64,000 nucleotides of DNA from Aureibacter tunicatorum (GCF_036492635.1 NZ_AP025305.1:248001-312000), one strand, 5' to 3'. Counted from the stretch's first letter, positions 1-10,356 are shown. Numbers and translations: made by a program. The notes: generated from the letters alone by a model not told the origin.

Positions 1-1306
1 CGAGGTTGTGCCTTATTAAAGTCCACTCTTCTTCATCGGTAACGCCGTCCTCTTTCCATTCTGGAATAATAACGCCTTCGTAGTTTTTGCGGGATTTTTT
101 GATCATCTTTTCCGCAGCCCTATGGCTGAAAACCAAAGCTTCCAACAAGCTATTGCTTGCTAATCGGTTAGCTCCATGTACTCCTGTGTGAGCGACTTCT
201 CCTGTGGCGTAAAGATTTTGCATTGAGGTCAAGCCGTCAAGATTCGTCATGATGCCACCGCAAACATAATGAGCTGCTGGCACAACAGGGATAAGGTCTT
301 TGGTGATATCCAGATTCATTTCATGGAGGCAGTACATGTATATATTAGGGAATCTTTCTGAAGTATCATCCAGATGAGTCATGTCAAGGTATACGCATTC
401 ATCGCCTAAGCTTTTGATTTCGGCGTCAATGGCTCTGGCTACGATATCTCTCGGGGCTAGCTCCTGTCTCTCGTCATATTTCTTCATAAAGAGCTCGCCT
501 TTGGAGTTGCGAAGTTTCCCTCCGTGGCCTCTCAATGCTTCTGAAATCAGGAATGTTTTGCCTTCTGTGTTATATAATGATGTTGGGTGAAATTGAATGA
601 ACTCCATATTGGCTATCCTCACCCCTGCTCGGTATGCCATTGCGATGCCATCTCCTGTTGCTATTTCAGGGTTTGTGGTATGCTTGAATACTCTTGAGGC
701 TCCTCCTGAGGCTAGTAAAGTATAGTCGGATTTGAAAGCGCTGACTTTTCCCGTTTTTTTATTCAATACATAAGTGCCAAAGCAGATATTGAAATTAGCG
801 CTTAAGTTGCCAAGAACGTGGTGTTCGGTGATTAACTCTACTGCTTGGTGGTCTTCAAAGATGACAATGTTAGGGTGGGCTTTTGTTTTTTCAATCAAAG
901 CTCTTTCGATTTCCATGCCTGTAAGATCATCGGCATGTAGAATTCGGTGCATGGAGTGCCCTCCTTCGCGAGCGAGAGAATATGTCCCATCGGCTTTTTT
1001 TGTAAATTCAGCTCCAAACTCAATAAGCTCTTTGATTCTTTGAGGGCCCTCTTTGACAAGAACATCTACAGCGTCCTCATGACAAAGCCCTGCGCCAGCG
1101 ATGAAAGTATCATTCTTATGAAGTTCAAAACTGTCTTCATTTTCAGTGACAGCTGCGATTCCTCCTTGAGCGTATCGAGTGTTCGATTCTTTGGCTTTGT
1201 CTTTTGTTACTATATGCACTTTACCATATTCAGCAACTTTAAGGGCGAATGTTAGCCCTGCTACACCACTTCCGATTACCAAGAAATTCGAATTGATCGT
1301 GTTCAT
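1..1306 (-). CDS. nadB: L-aspartate oxidase (partial, 3' end outside window)
   Basis: Flavoprotein that oxidises L-aspartate to iminoaspartate, the first step of de novo NAD synthesis, followed by quinolinate synthase (NadA). The minus-strand translation opens with a Rossmann FAD-binding segment (FLVIGSGVAGL, residues 8-18) and includes the family stretches ATGDGIAMAYRAG and EFIQFHPT that belong to the fumarate reductase/NadB fold. About 435 residues are visible; the C terminus runs off the left edge. I chose the ATG at 1306 because it places the FAD motif at the usual distance from the N terminus. An in-frame ATG at 1336 would add ten residues (MSRPQTQTQF) and cannot be excluded. The stray plus-strand frames across this region are antisense shadows. 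Confidence 0.93.
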   Translation of the reverse strand, partial: MNTINSNFLVIGSGVAGLTFALKVAEYGKVHIVTKDKAKESNTRYAQGGIAAVTENEDSFELHKNDTFIAGAGLCHEDAVDVLVKEGPQRIKELIEFGAEFTKKADGTYSLAREGGHSMHRILHADDLTGMEIERALIEKTKAHPNIVIFEDHQAVELITEHHVLGNLSANFNICFGTYVLNKKTGKVSAFKSDYTLLASGGASRVFKHTTNPEIATGDGIAMAYRAGVRIANMEFIQFHPTSLYNTEGKTFLISEALRGHGGKLRNSKGELFMKKYDERQELAPRDIVARAIDAEIKSLGDECVYLDMTHLDDTSERFPNIYMYCLHEMNLDITKDLIPVVPAAHYVCGGIMTNLDGLTSMQNLYATGEVAHTGVHGANRLASNSLLEALVFSHRAAEKMIKKSRKNYEGVIIPEWKEDGVTDEEEWTLIRHNL

Positions 1307-1336
1307 GAATTGAGTTTGAGTTTGAGGTCTTGACAT

Positions 1337-1969
1337 ATATAACGGGTTGCCATGATGGAGACCGTTTGATGAATGCCCGATAGCCTTCTCAGCATTCAGT
1401 ACTGCAATTTACAAATACTGTTCATTATTTTTTAGCAAAGAATAAACTATCCTCAATAAGTAAAGAAGAGTATTTGATTTTTTATAAGTGTCCGATAAAT
1501 TCTCATATCCTCAAATCAGTGATGAAGAATGCATTGCGGCTGGCAAATATTTTAAGGCTCTTCATTATTATTCTAATAATAGAAACAATTAAATGTTAAT
1601 TTTAACTAAATAAGTACATTGTGTAGTGGATATTCGAATTTTTAGATTTTGTTAAGGGTTGTTAAATTCTTGAAAAGATAAAAATTAGATATTTGATTCA
1701 TGTTTTTTTAACTCAATATTAATCCTGTGTGTTAAAATTATATTTATTGCACGAAATGAGGCAATATAGTATGTTAAAATGGTAATTTATGTTATGAAAA
1801 TGATCTTATAAGTATATAATTTGCTTAAACATTGAGTTTTGATAATCTCGATTTTTATGAACAATGTGTTTTTTTATAAGAAATTGTTTTTATCGAAGTT
1901 CATTGGATGGAATTATTTATGTGAAAATATAAAGTGTTTTCTCAATTTTCTAACCCAAAATCAAACAAA
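1337..1969. other. AT-rich divergent intergenic region between nadB and the susC-like gene
   Basis: About 630 bases without a credible gene. It must hold the promoters of nadB (leftward) and of the susC/susD pair (rightward). I found no exact TTTG / TAnnTTTG pair; the nearest -7-like word on the plus strand is TAGATTTT near 1640. No strong hairpin or repeat was seen. Confidence 0.5.
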
Positions 1970-4900
1970 ATGGAACAAAAATTACGCATGCTTTTGATGC
2001 TATGCATGGCAGTGTTTTTTAGCGCTGCAGCATGGGCTCAAGAGCGCACGATCACAGGTAGAGTTACCGAAGCTTCAGGCGAAGGTGCTATCGGTGTAAA
2101 CGTTGTTGTTAAAGGTACCACAACAGGTACTGCTACTGACTTTGATGGTAATTACTCTCTTACTATCGGAGATGACGCTAAAATCCTAGTTTTTTCTGGA
2201 ATTGGTTATGTTTCTCAAGATGTAGAAATTGGAAACAAGTCTACAGTTGATGTGGAAATTGCAGCTGATGTTAAGCAGTTGGATGAAGTAGTTGTAACAG
2301 CTTTAGGTATCTCTAGAGAGAAAAAAGCACTAGGTATCGCTGTTCAGGAAGTTGACGGAAGTAAACTGAGCACAGTTAAATCGGCTAATGCTGTAAGTAA
2401 CTTGTCAGGTCAAATTGCCGGTGTATCTATTAAGAACTCTCCTTCAATGGGTGGATCTTCAAATGTTGTGATACGTGGTGCTATATCTTTGCAAGGAGAT
2501 AATCAGCCATTATTCGTTATCGATGGTGTGCCGATTTCAAACAGTAACTTTAATAACTCTGAAGTTGCTCGTGGTGGCGGTGGTGTTGACTACGGTAACG
2601 CTGCGCAGGATATTAACCCTGATGACATTGAGTCGGTATCAGTATTGAAAGGTGCTTCTGCTACTGCTCTTTATGGATCAAGAGGTGCTAATGGTGTTAT
2701 CTTGATAACAACTAAAAAAGGTACGAAAAGAAAAGGTATTGGTGTTTCTATTAATTCAAACTTGACAATTAACAAGATCAATGAAGCTACTATGCCAAAG
2801 TATCAAAATCAGTACGGTGCTGGTTACGGAGATTACTGGCATGAAGAAGATTTAGATGGTGACGGTGTTGCTGAAACTAAATTTGTTAACTTTGGAGATG
2901 ATGCTTCATGGGGACCTGCTTTTGATCCTAGCTTGAATGTTGTACACTGGGATGGAGTTTCAAAAACTGGAGAAGTTCTTGAAACAAGACCATGGGTAGC
3001 TTCTGAAAATGGACCAGAAAAATTCTTCAAAACTGGTAGAGTTTGGACTCACAATATTGCTTTGAATGGTGGAAATGAAGACGCTTCTTTCAGACTTTCA
3101 TTTACTAATAGAGATGAAAAAGGAACTATGCCTAATTCATATTTGTTGAGAAACAATGTCTCATTCAATGGTAGCTATAACTTTACTGATAAATTAACTG
3201 CAGCAGTTTCATTTAATTACTATAATCAAAAAGGTAGAGGTCGTCAAGGTACAGGATACGACTGGAGAAACTCAAGATCCTTCATGGCTTCAGCTGCAAT
3301 GTGGGGACAGACAAACATTGATTATGAAAGGTTGAAAAACTATACGTATGAAGATGGGTCTCAAAGAACTTGGAACAGATACTCGGCTACAAATCCGACT
3401 CCAGCATACTGGGATAACCCTTACTGGATGCAGTATAGAAACTACAATACTGATGAAAGAAATCGTGTGTATGGTAATGTAATGTTGAATTACAAAGCAA
3501 CAGATTGGTTGACAATTACTGCTAGAGGTGGTGTTGATACTTACACTGATTTGAGAGAAGAAAGAATAGCTAAAGGTAGTTACGCAATCTCTGATTATAC
3601 TGTAGAGAGAAGAAATGTTTCAGAGGAAAACTATGACTTGTACGCTACATTCAACAAGCGTTTTGCTGATGATAAAATATCTCTTACAGCATTAGTTGGT
3701 ACTAACTTAAGAAAGAATAGATATTCAAGATTTGGCGCTAGCACTGTTAATGGACTAGTTTATGATGGAATTTACTCAATTGAGAACTCAGTAACTCCAA
3801 GTGTTGGTATTTCGGATGAATTTACACCAAAAAATGTGTTTGGTACATTTGCTAACTTCTCTGTTGGTTATAATGATATGATTTTCTTGGAGTCAGCGGT
3901 TAGAAGAGATGTTTCTTCGGCTATTCCAGGGGAATCGTTTACTTATCCTTCAGTGAGTACTAGTTTTATCTTTACTGAATTGCCTGCATTGCAAAATTCA
4001 AGCGTTCTTTCATTTGGTAAGATTAGAGCTTCTTATGCAGAAGTTGGTAACGATACAGATCCTTATAAAACAGATTTGTATCTTTTTAATTCTCCTTACA
4101 ATGGACAATTTACTAGCTACAATCCTAATGAATTGGCTAATAATAATTTAGAGCCAGAAAGACAATTGTCTTGGGAGATTGGTACTGAGTTGCATTTCTG
4201 GAATAGAAGAGTTTCATTGGATGCCGCTTACTATGAGTCAGACAATATTAATCAAATTATTGCTGGTAGAGTATCAAACTTCTCAGGTTTCCGTGATGCT
4301 GTTGTTAATGCAGGGAAAATTTCTAACAAGGGTTATGAGTTGACATTAGGTGTAGTGCCTGTGAAAGGTGATTTCACATGGAGAATGGATATCAACTATG
4401 CGAAAAACGTAAATGAGGTTGTGGATCTAGGTCCTTCTGAGAAGTTTGTTTTAGATAGCTATTACGTTGAAATTGCTGCAGTTGAAGGTCAACCGCTTGG
4501 AGCTATATTAGCTACAAACTATGTTTATGACGATAACGGAAACAAAATTGTAGGCGAGGATGGATTCTACAAAAGAACATCTGAAAAAGAAGTTGTAGGT
4601 TCGGCTGCTCCAGACTGGACAGGTGGTGTTCGTAATACTTTCTCTTACAAAGGTTTTACATTGTCAGCGCTTATTGATGCTTCAATTGGAGGAGAGATGT
4701 TCTCGCTTACTAAGTATTGGGGTAGAGGAACAGGTGTATTGGAAGAAACAGTATTTACTAACGATCTAGGAAATCCAGTAAGAAACCCTGTAACGGATGA
4801 TGCAACTTCAGGTGGATGGATTTTGGATGGAGTTAAAGAAGATGGAACTCCTAATACTACTAGAGTACACATGGGATGGAATGGTGGAATGCACTACAAC

Positions 4901-5173
4901 AAATTGCCGGAAGTATCAGCTGTTGAAGACGCTTCATGGGTTAAGTTGAGAGAGCTTTCATTGTCATATAATTTCCCTAAGCAAATTATTGACAAGACTC
5001 CATTTACTAATATTTCATTAGCAGTTGTTGGATCTAATTTAGCAATATTGCATAGAAATGCTGAGCATTTTGATCCTGAAGCAACTTATTCTACAGGCGG
5101 TGTTCAAGGTCTTGATATTGGTACTTTGCCAACTTCAAGAAGCTACGGATTTAATGTAAAACTAGGTTTCTAA
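1970..5173 (+). CDS. SusC/RagA-type TonB-dependent outer-membrane receptor
   Basis: TonB-gated outer-membrane channel that works with the SusD-like lipoprotein encoded just downstream to import a glycan, peptide or similar nutrient. The product has about 1067 residues: a signal peptide ending AWA-Q, a carboxypeptidase-regulatory-like domain (GRVTEASGEGAIGVNVVVKG), the LDEVVVTALG segment, a plug with the FVIDGVPI signature, and a long beta-barrel ending in the aromatic LGF. The frame can be read from a GTG at 1934, but the ATG at 1970 directly precedes MEQKLRMLL and a normal signal peptide. No glycosidase, peptidase or anti-sigma gene lies next to it, so the substrate cannot be inferred. Confidence 0.93.
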   Translation: MEQKLRMLLMLCMAVFFSAAAWAQERTITGRVTEASGEGAIGVNVVVKGTTTGTATDFDGNYSLTIGDDAKILVFSGIGYVSQDVEIGNKSTVDVEIAADVKQLDEVVVTALGISREKKALGIAVQEVDGSKLSTVKSANAVSNLSGQIAGVSIKNSPSMGGSSNVVIRGAISLQGDNQPLFVIDGVPISNSNFNNSEVARGGGGVDYGNAAQDINPDDIESVSVLKGASATALYGSRGANGVILITTKKGTKRKGIGVSINSNLTINKINEATMPKYQNQYGAGYGDYWHEEDLDGDGVAETKFVNFGDDASWGPAFDPSLNVVHWDGVSKTGEVLETRPWVASENGPEKFFKTGRVWTHNIALNGGNEDASFRLSFTNRDEKGTMPNSYLLRNNVSFNGSYNFTDKLTAAVSFNYYNQKGRGRQGTGYDWRNSRSFMASAAMWGQTNIDYERLKNYTYEDGSQRTWNRYSATNPTPAYWDNPYWMQYRNYNTDERNRVYGNVMLNYKATDWLTITARGGVDTYTDLREERIAKGSYAISDYTVERRNVSEENYDLYATFNKRFADDKISLTALVGTNLRKNRYSRFGASTVNGLVYDGIYSIENSVTPSVGISDEFTPKNVFGTFANFSVGYNDMIFLESAVRRDVSSAIPGESFTYPSVSTSFIFTELPALQNSSVLSFGKIRASYAEVGNDTDPYKTDLYLFNSPYNGQFTSYNPNELANNNLEPERQLSWEIGTELHFWNRRVSLDAAYYESDNINQIIAGRVSNFSGFRDAVVNAGKISNKGYELTLGVVPVKGDFTWRMDINYAKNVNEVVDLGPSEKFVLDSYYVEIAAVEGQPLGAILATNYVYDDNGNKIVGEDGFYKRTSEKEVVGSAAPDWTGGVRNTFSYKGFTLSALIDASIGGEMFSLTKYWGRGTGVLEETVFTNDLGNPVRNPVTDDATSGGWILDGVKEDGTPNTTRVHMGWNGGMHYNKLPEVSAVEDASWVKLRELSLSYNFPKQIIDKTPFTNISLAVVGSNLAILHRNAEHFDPEATYSTGGVQGLDIGTLPTSRSYGFNVKLGF

Positions 5174-5192
5174 TAATTTGAATTTGAGAAAA

Positions 5193-6665
5193 ATGAAATA
5201 TAAAATAAATATAAGAAAGGCCTTGCTTCTGTCCGCAGTGGGTATAGGTCTAACCTTCAGTTCTTGTACTGATGACTTTGAACAGTTGAATACAAATCCA
5301 AAGTCTCCAAAAGAGTTGGCTGCTGAAGACACAAAGTACCAATTGGCGAATGTTCAGTATAACTATGCATTTCAATATTTGCAAATCAGCAGAGTTGATA
5401 ATCCATCAAATGTTTTGGTTCAGCACTTGACTCAAACTACATATGTGGATGTGAGTCAGTACAACTTTGCTTCTAATGCTGGAGATCAGTTTTATACTAA
5501 TTGGATAAGAAAGGCAAATGACTTGCAATCGATCATTAGCAACGCTGAGTTGAATAAAGAAAGCTTATCTGCGGGGCAATATGGTTATATTAAAGGTATT
5601 GCTTTAGCTCATTTCGTATTTGGAATGCAAAATGTGACAGATCATTTTGGGCCAATTCCTTATACTAATGCATTTAGAGCAATTGACGGGACTGAGTTCT
5701 TTTCTCCATCTTATGATTCTCAAGAATTAGTATACGATAATTTGTTGAGCGATATCAACGAGGCTATTACTTTGTTGACAGCTGCAAACGAGGAAGGTGT
5801 TAACATGTACGAGAGCTCTGATAGAATATACGGCGGAAGTGCATCATCTTGGTTGAAGTTTGCGAATTCTATGAAAATTAGAGTTGCAGCTAGAATGCTT
5901 GACATTAAAGAATCTGCGGCATTAACTGCAATTGAAGAGGCTGCTGCAGCTGGAGCTATCGCTTCTAATGCTGATAATGCGGACTTCCCGTTTGGAGATG
6001 ATAATTATCAGCCGATTGCTGATGAGCATAGAAATAGAACGGATTATGTTGTTTCTGAGACAATGATTGATAGATTGATCGAATTGTCTGACCCTCGTCT
6101 ATCAGCATATGCTTCACCTAATAATGCTGGAGATTATGTTGGTGGTGTAAATGGAACAACAAACTCAGCTGATGAAACATCTACTGTAGCTGCTAATTTG
6201 AAAAGTGATCCTTCATTCCCTGCTACTTTTATTCAGTATGCTGAAGTTGAATTTATTTTAGCGGAAGTTGCTGCAAGAAAAGGAGATGCTGCTACAGCTA
6301 AAGCTCACTACGACAAAGCTATCGAGGCTTCGATGAATAAGTGGGGAATTACTGATGCTGCTGCAATTGCTGACTATATTGCTTCTGAAGGTGTTGCATG
6401 GGATGGAACTGGTAACTACAAGGAAGCTATTGGTGAGCAGAAGTGGTTGGCATTATACATGCAGTCACATGAAGCTTGGGCTGAGTATAGAAGACTTGAC
6501 TATCCAATGTTAGAAAGAGCGGTTGGAGCTACTGTTGATGTTCCTGTTAGAATTTTCTATCCTTCAAATGAGTCTACGGCAAATGCTGTAAATTATGCTG
6601 AAGGAGTTCAGATGCTTAATGGAGCTGATGATTCACAAACTAAATTATGGTGGGATGTTAACTAA
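5193..6665 (+). CDS. SusD/RagB-family nutrient-binding outer-membrane lipoprotein
   Basis: Surface lipoprotein that captures substrate and closes over the SusC-type barrel. The product has about 490 residues, with a lipoprotein signal ending TFSSC (acylated Cys) followed by the family start DDFEQLNTNPKSP. The rest is rich in helices, as in the TPR-like SusD fold, and resembles the SusD-like 2 subgroup in the YGGSASSWLKFANS and EGVAWDGTGNYKEAIGEQKWLALYM regions. The ATG at 5193 lies 20 bases after the susC stop, so the two genes are co-transcribed; a TTG at 5178 is in frame but less likely. A UUCG-loop terminator follows. Confidence 0.92.
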   Translation: MKYKINIRKALLLSAVGIGLTFSSCTDDFEQLNTNPKSPKELAAEDTKYQLANVQYNYAFQYLQISRVDNPSNVLVQHLTQTTYVDVSQYNFASNAGDQFYTNWIRKANDLQSIISNAELNKESLSAGQYGYIKGIALAHFVFGMQNVTDHFGPIPYTNAFRAIDGTEFFSPSYDSQELVYDNLLSDINEAITLLTAANEEGVNMYESSDRIYGGSASSWLKFANSMKIRVAARMLDIKESAALTAIEEAAAAGAIASNADNADFPFGDDNYQPIADEHRNRTDYVVSETMIDRLIELSDPRLSAYASPNNAGDYVGGVNGTTNSADETSTVAANLKSDPSFPATFIQYAEVEFILAEVAARKGDAATAKAHYDKAIEASMNKWGITDAAAIADYIASEGVAWDGTGNYKEAIGEQKWLALYMQSHEAWAEYRRLDYPMLERAVGATVDVPVRIFYPSNESTANAVNYAEGVQMLNGADDSQTKLWWDVN

Positions 6666-6685
6666 CCCATCTGTTTAATAATATT

Positions 6686-6710
6686 AAAACCAGCTTCGGC
6701 TGGTTTTTTT
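6686..6710 (+). terminator. Intrinsic terminator of the susC/susD operon
   Basis: Perfect 9-bp stem AAAACCAGC / GCTGGTTTT closed by a TTCG tetraloop and followed by a T-run, 20 bases after the susD-like stop codon. Confidence 0.93.
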
Positions 6711-6744
6711 ATTTCCATATTTTTAGTCTTATCTAAAAATATTT

Positions 6745-6776
6745 TTTGCATAAACAAAATTTAATTTTTAGGTTTG
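6745..6776 (+). promoter_or_regulatory. Bacteroidota-type promoter for the TonB receptor
   Basis: TTTG at 6745-6748, a 20-base spacer and TAGGTTTG at 6769-6776 match the -33/-7 consensus TTTG-N(about 19-21)-TAnnTTTG. It sits 28 bases upstream of the preferred ATG at 6804. Confidence 0.7.
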
Positions 6777-6803
6777 TGTCATAAATTGGAAATGATACGG
6801 ACT

Positions 6804-9107
6804 ATGAAAAAAATCTTACTCTTCTTTTGTTTTATTTTGGCTATGACGAATGCCATGAGCCAATCCATATCGGGTAGAGTGGTTTCAAATAATGAAGCGG
6901 TGCCATTCGCTTCTTTGCAGATAAAAAACACCAATCTAGGAGTGGCTTCTGACGAAGATGGCCGCTTTAGCTTCGAAAAGCTTCAATCAGGCCAATACAC
7001 GGTGCAATGCCAAGCAGTGGGCTTTAAATCAAAAAGTATTGATATCAACCTAACTAATGATGAAAATGCAGAGCTTACGATTGAGTTGAATGCGGATTTA
7101 TTAAATCTGGAGGAAGTAGTTGTAAGCGGTACGAGAACCAGCGTGGTCAGAAAAGAATCACCTGTGATCGTTACTGTCACTGATGAAAAGATATTCAATG
7201 CTGTGCAAGCGGTTAGTTTGTCGGAAGGACTGTCTTTTCAGCCGGGCTTGAGAATGGAGACTAATTGCTCGAATTGCGGATTTAGTCAAGTGAGAATTAA
7301 TGGTTTGGAAGGAGCTTATAGTCAGATTCTGATTGATAGCAGACCAGTTTTTAGCGCTTTGAACAGCATATATGGACTTGAACAGATACCATCCAATATG
7401 GTGGATAGGATTGAGGTGATAAGAGGGGGTGGTTCCGCGCTATATGGATCCAATGCTATCGCGGGAACTATTAATGTAATCACTAAAGACCCAGTGGACA
7501 ATACATTTCAAATTGGAATGAATAGCGCCTTGGTGAATGGCAGTTCCATGGATAATATGTTGAATGCTAATGGATCAATTGTCAGCGATGATGGCATGAG
7601 CGGAATGTCTTTGTTTGGGATGACAAGGGAAAGACAAGAGTATGATCATAATGACGATGGATTTTCAGAAATTCCAATGATCAATAATTTGACATTTGGA
7701 ATGAAAGGTTTTCATAGATTCTCAGAGTTGGAGAAGATGACAATAGAGTTTCATACGACTAGAGAGCATAGAAGAGGTGGAGATAGTTTGAATTTACCTG
7801 CGCATGAATCAAATATTGCGGAGGAATTAAGATCTACGATTTACGGAGGAGGCGCTTCTTATGAGAGATTTTCTAGAGACAGGAAGAATTATTATTCAGT
7901 ATATGCCTCTGTGCAAAATACGGATATGAAGAATTATTATGGAGCCGGCAAAGATCCGGATGGCTATGGCCGTACATTTGACAATACATTTGTCACTGGA
8001 GGACAGTTTACCAGAACTATGGATAAATTTGCCGGTGGAGAAGGAACTTTTACAGGTGGTGTGGAGTACAAGTCGGATGTGATGTCAGACAGCAAGCCGG
8101 GCTATGGAATTTCGATAGAGCAGGATTTGAGAATGCTGGGAGTTTATGCTCAACAAGAATGGAAGCCGGTGGATAGACTGAAGCTATTGTTTGGGTTGAG
8201 GTATGATTATAATAACCTGACGGAGGAAAATATCTTAAACCCTCGTTTTAATTTTATGTATGATCTTACGCCGGATTTGCAGTTTAGAGCTTCATACGCA
8301 AGAGGTTATAGAGCTCCTCAAGTGTTTACTGACGATGTGCATGCTGAATTGATTTCAGGCGAAGTAAGAGTGATACGTTTGGGCCCAGATTTAGAATCGG
8401 AATTGTCCAATAGCTATTTAGCTTCATTCGACTGGAACAAATCATCAGGTTTGTCCCAATACGGCTTGACATTAGAAGGTTTCTTCACAAGGTTGAATAA
8501 TCCATTCATTTTGGAAGGTGTCGAAGATGATAATTTTCCTGATCAACAAATTCTTGAAAAAAGAAATGGAGATGGAGCAAGCGTATATGGCTTGAATATC
8601 GAGGCTAAATATGCCTATACTCAGAAATTGCAACTGCAGGGAGGTTTTACAGTTCAGCGAAGCCTTTATGACAATGAAGTCGTTTGGACAAGTTCTGAAG
8701 ACTCAGAGGTGATAAAGAACACGTCATCAAAAAGGTTTCTTCGCACGCCGGATGTATATGCCAATATGGTTATTTCATATTATCCTGTTGAAAAATTCGG
8801 AATATCAAATTCAGCGGTTTTCACGGGCTCTATGCTTGTGCCTTTGGCAGAGAGAGATGATGAGTTTATTCAAAGAGCCGATCAGTTTGTGAATACCAAA
8901 GAATTTTTTGAGTGGAATATAAAGTTTGACTATGACCTGGATATTTCCGATCAATATTGTATTCAATTCAATGCGGGGGTTCAGAATATTTTGAACAGTT
9001 ATCAATCGGATATAGACCCAGGAGAGAATAGAGACGCAAGTTATGTGTATGGTCCTGGGAGACCGAGAACTTTCTTTGTTGGAGTTAAAATTGGGAATGC
9101 CTTTTAA
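6804..9107 (+). CDS. TonB-dependent receptor with CxxC in the plug
   Basis: Outer-membrane TonB-dependent transporter of about 767 residues. It has a signal peptide (MKKILLFFCFILAMTNAMSQ), a carboxypeptidase-regulatory-like domain (SISGRVVSNNEAVPFASL), an EEVVVSGTR segment, a plug domain and a barrel ending in VGVKIGNAF. The plug contains C155 and C158 in NCSNCGFSQVRINGLEG, then YSQILIDSRPVFS and RGGGSALYGSNAIAGTINV; I associate this extended signature with a Bacteroidota receptor subfamily of unknown ligand. The frame extends back to a TTG at 6774, but the promoter position and signal peptide favour ATG 6804. It stands alone without a SusD partner, suggesting a metal, cofactor or siderophore-like ligand; that is inference. 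Confidence 0.9.
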   Translation: MKKILLFFCFILAMTNAMSQSISGRVVSNNEAVPFASLQIKNTNLGVASDEDGRFSFEKLQSGQYTVQCQAVGFKSKSIDINLTNDENAELTIELNADLLNLEEVVVSGTRTSVVRKESPVIVTVTDEKIFNAVQAVSLSEGLSFQPGLRMETNCSNCGFSQVRINGLEGAYSQILIDSRPVFSALNSIYGLEQIPSNMVDRIEVIRGGGSALYGSNAIAGTINVITKDPVDNTFQIGMNSALVNGSSMDNMLNANGSIVSDDGMSGMSLFGMTRERQEYDHNDDGFSEIPMINNLTFGMKGFHRFSELEKMTIEFHTTREHRRGGDSLNLPAHESNIAEELRSTIYGGGASYERFSRDRKNYYSVYASVQNTDMKNYYGAGKDPDGYGRTFDNTFVTGGQFTRTMDKFAGGEGTFTGGVEYKSDVMSDSKPGYGISIEQDLRMLGVYAQQEWKPVDRLKLLFGLRYDYNNLTEENILNPRFNFMYDLTPDLQFRASYARGYRAPQVFTDDVHAELISGEVRVIRLGPDLESELSNSYLASFDWNKSSGLSQYGLTLEGFFTRLNNPFILEGVEDDNFPDQQILEKRNGDGASVYGLNIEAKYAYTQKLQLQGGFTVQRSLYDNEVVWTSSEDSEVIKNTSSKRFLRTPDVYANMVISYYPVEKFGISNSAVFTGSMLVPLAERDDEFIQRADQFVNTKEFFEWNIKFDYDLDISDQYCIQFNAGVQNILNSYQSDIDPGENRDASYVYGPGRPRTFFVGVKIGNAF

Positions 9108-9146
9108 TTTTTAATATCTATCTTTTATCATGGACTTGCAGTTTTA

Positions 9147-10205
9147 TTAATTGAGACTGTAAGTCCCTGTGATTGGAAAGTGGTCAGAGTATGTAATGTC
9201 TCTATGCACCTTGAAACTGTGGTTTTTAAAAAAAGCATTGTCGAAGAATTGATTGTCAATGCGTAGAAAGAACAAATCGCTGTTGTAGGTAAAACCAAAG
9301 CCCATTCCTTTTCTTTCGAAACTGTTTTCGAATAATTTTCTAAAGGTCAGGTAATTGAACGTGTATGGGATGTCATTGAAGTCTCCGCAAATTATCACGG
9401 GATAAGGAGATGTTGCCGCGTGAGTACTGATAGCTTTAGCTTGTTTGGATCTCATGATTATTCCTGATTTTAACTTGCGATAGGTTTCACCAAGAGAGTT
9501 TTTGATTTTGCTTCTTTGGGTCAGATTCTCTTGCTTGATGGAGTTGGAAAAAAGATGAACATTGTAAATCCTAATTGTATCCGCATCCATTAGAATATCA
9601 GTAAAAATGCATCCGTTGGCATTTTTATTTTCGTTTAATACGATCTCTCCCTGAGCGATGATGGGGTATTTGCTGAAAGTGACTACCCCGTTTGTGTGCT
9701 TTTTTGTTTGGTTGCTGTTTGAAGATTTGATGTATCCTTGAGCTTTGAGTTGTTCGTCTATATTTTTATCTGGATTTTTATTAGAGCTTACATATTCTTG
9801 AAAGCATTTTATTGGAGAGTCTTCTTCAATGATCCACTTTTTCATGTTTTCAGAAAATACCATTTTGCCTTCTTCGTTTATTTCTCTGACGTTTCTTAAG
9901 TTATAGCTCAAGATGCTGAAACCTTCTGTTTCTTGTTTGTTCCATTCAAATGTAAACGTTAGATAGGGTATGCCGATAATGATTGAGATTAATGAGGCGG
10001 ATCTTATTTTTGACGAGAAAATAAATGACAGGGCTAGCCAAACAAGGTGGAAAACTAATATGATTGGAATAGAGTAGGATATAATTCCTGCCGGCCAAAA
10101 TGCGTAAGGAGGAATTAGCGCGCTAGCATAACATAAGCATGAGCAAATAGTAATAGCAAGAGATAAAGTAGTGAATTTGGAGAATTTTGTTTTAGTCAAA
10201 TTCAT
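9147..10205 (-). CDS. Endonuclease/exonuclease/phosphatase-family protein with N-terminal membrane helices
   Basis: About 352 residues. Three hydrophobic segments span roughly the first 100 residues, then an EEP-fold domain begins near SILSYNLRNVREINEEG. Hallmark motifs are the catalytic-loop ICGDFNDIPYTFNYL and the C-terminal YSDHFPITG, both expected in metal-dependent phosphodiesterases of the DNase I/sphingomyelinase superfamily. The membrane anchor puts the hydrolase on the outer face of the inner membrane, as in the many Bacteroidota EEP proteins of unknown substrate. It is convergent with the TonB receptor. A near-perfect 11-bp hairpin (9132-9166) overlaps its 3' end but has no U-tract. 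Confidence 0.85.
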   Translation of the reverse strand: MNLTKTKFSKFTTLSLAITICSCLCYASALIPPYAFWPAGIISYSIPIILVFHLVWLALSFIFSSKIRSASLISIIIGIPYLTFTFEWNKQETEGFSILSYNLRNVREINEEGKMVFSENMKKWIIEEDSPIKCFQEYVSSNKNPDKNIDEQLKAQGYIKSSNSNQTKKHTNGVVTFSKYPIIAQGEIVLNENKNANGCIFTDILMDADTIRIYNVHLFSNSIKQENLTQRSKIKNSLGETYRKLKSGIIMRSKQAKAISTHAATSPYPVIICGDFNDIPYTFNYLTFRKLFENSFERKGMGFGFTYNSDLFFLRIDNQFFDNAFFKNHSFKVHRDITYSDHFPITGTYSLN

Positions 10206-10356
10206 TCTGTTGTGAAAGAATAAGGTTATGGTAATTTGAACGAGCTTAAAATAGCCAATCAGTTGGCTAAATTTACATTTTATAATTGATTTTGCATCAA
10301 TATTTGTTCTAATGAAACATTGTGTCCAAATTTCAAGTAAAAATGATCAAATTACT

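Noticed and set aside
947-1255. Plus-strand frame of 102 codons inside nadB
   Set aside because: It is antisense to conserved nadB sequence, which reads cleanly through the whole region, and the composition is that of a shadow frame.
9132-9166. 11-bp hairpin (GGACTTGCAGT / ACTGTAAGTCC) as a terminator between the TonB receptor and EEP genes
   Set aside because: No U-tract on either strand, and one arm is inside the EEP coding sequence. Possibly functional in RNA, but not callable as an intrinsic terminator.
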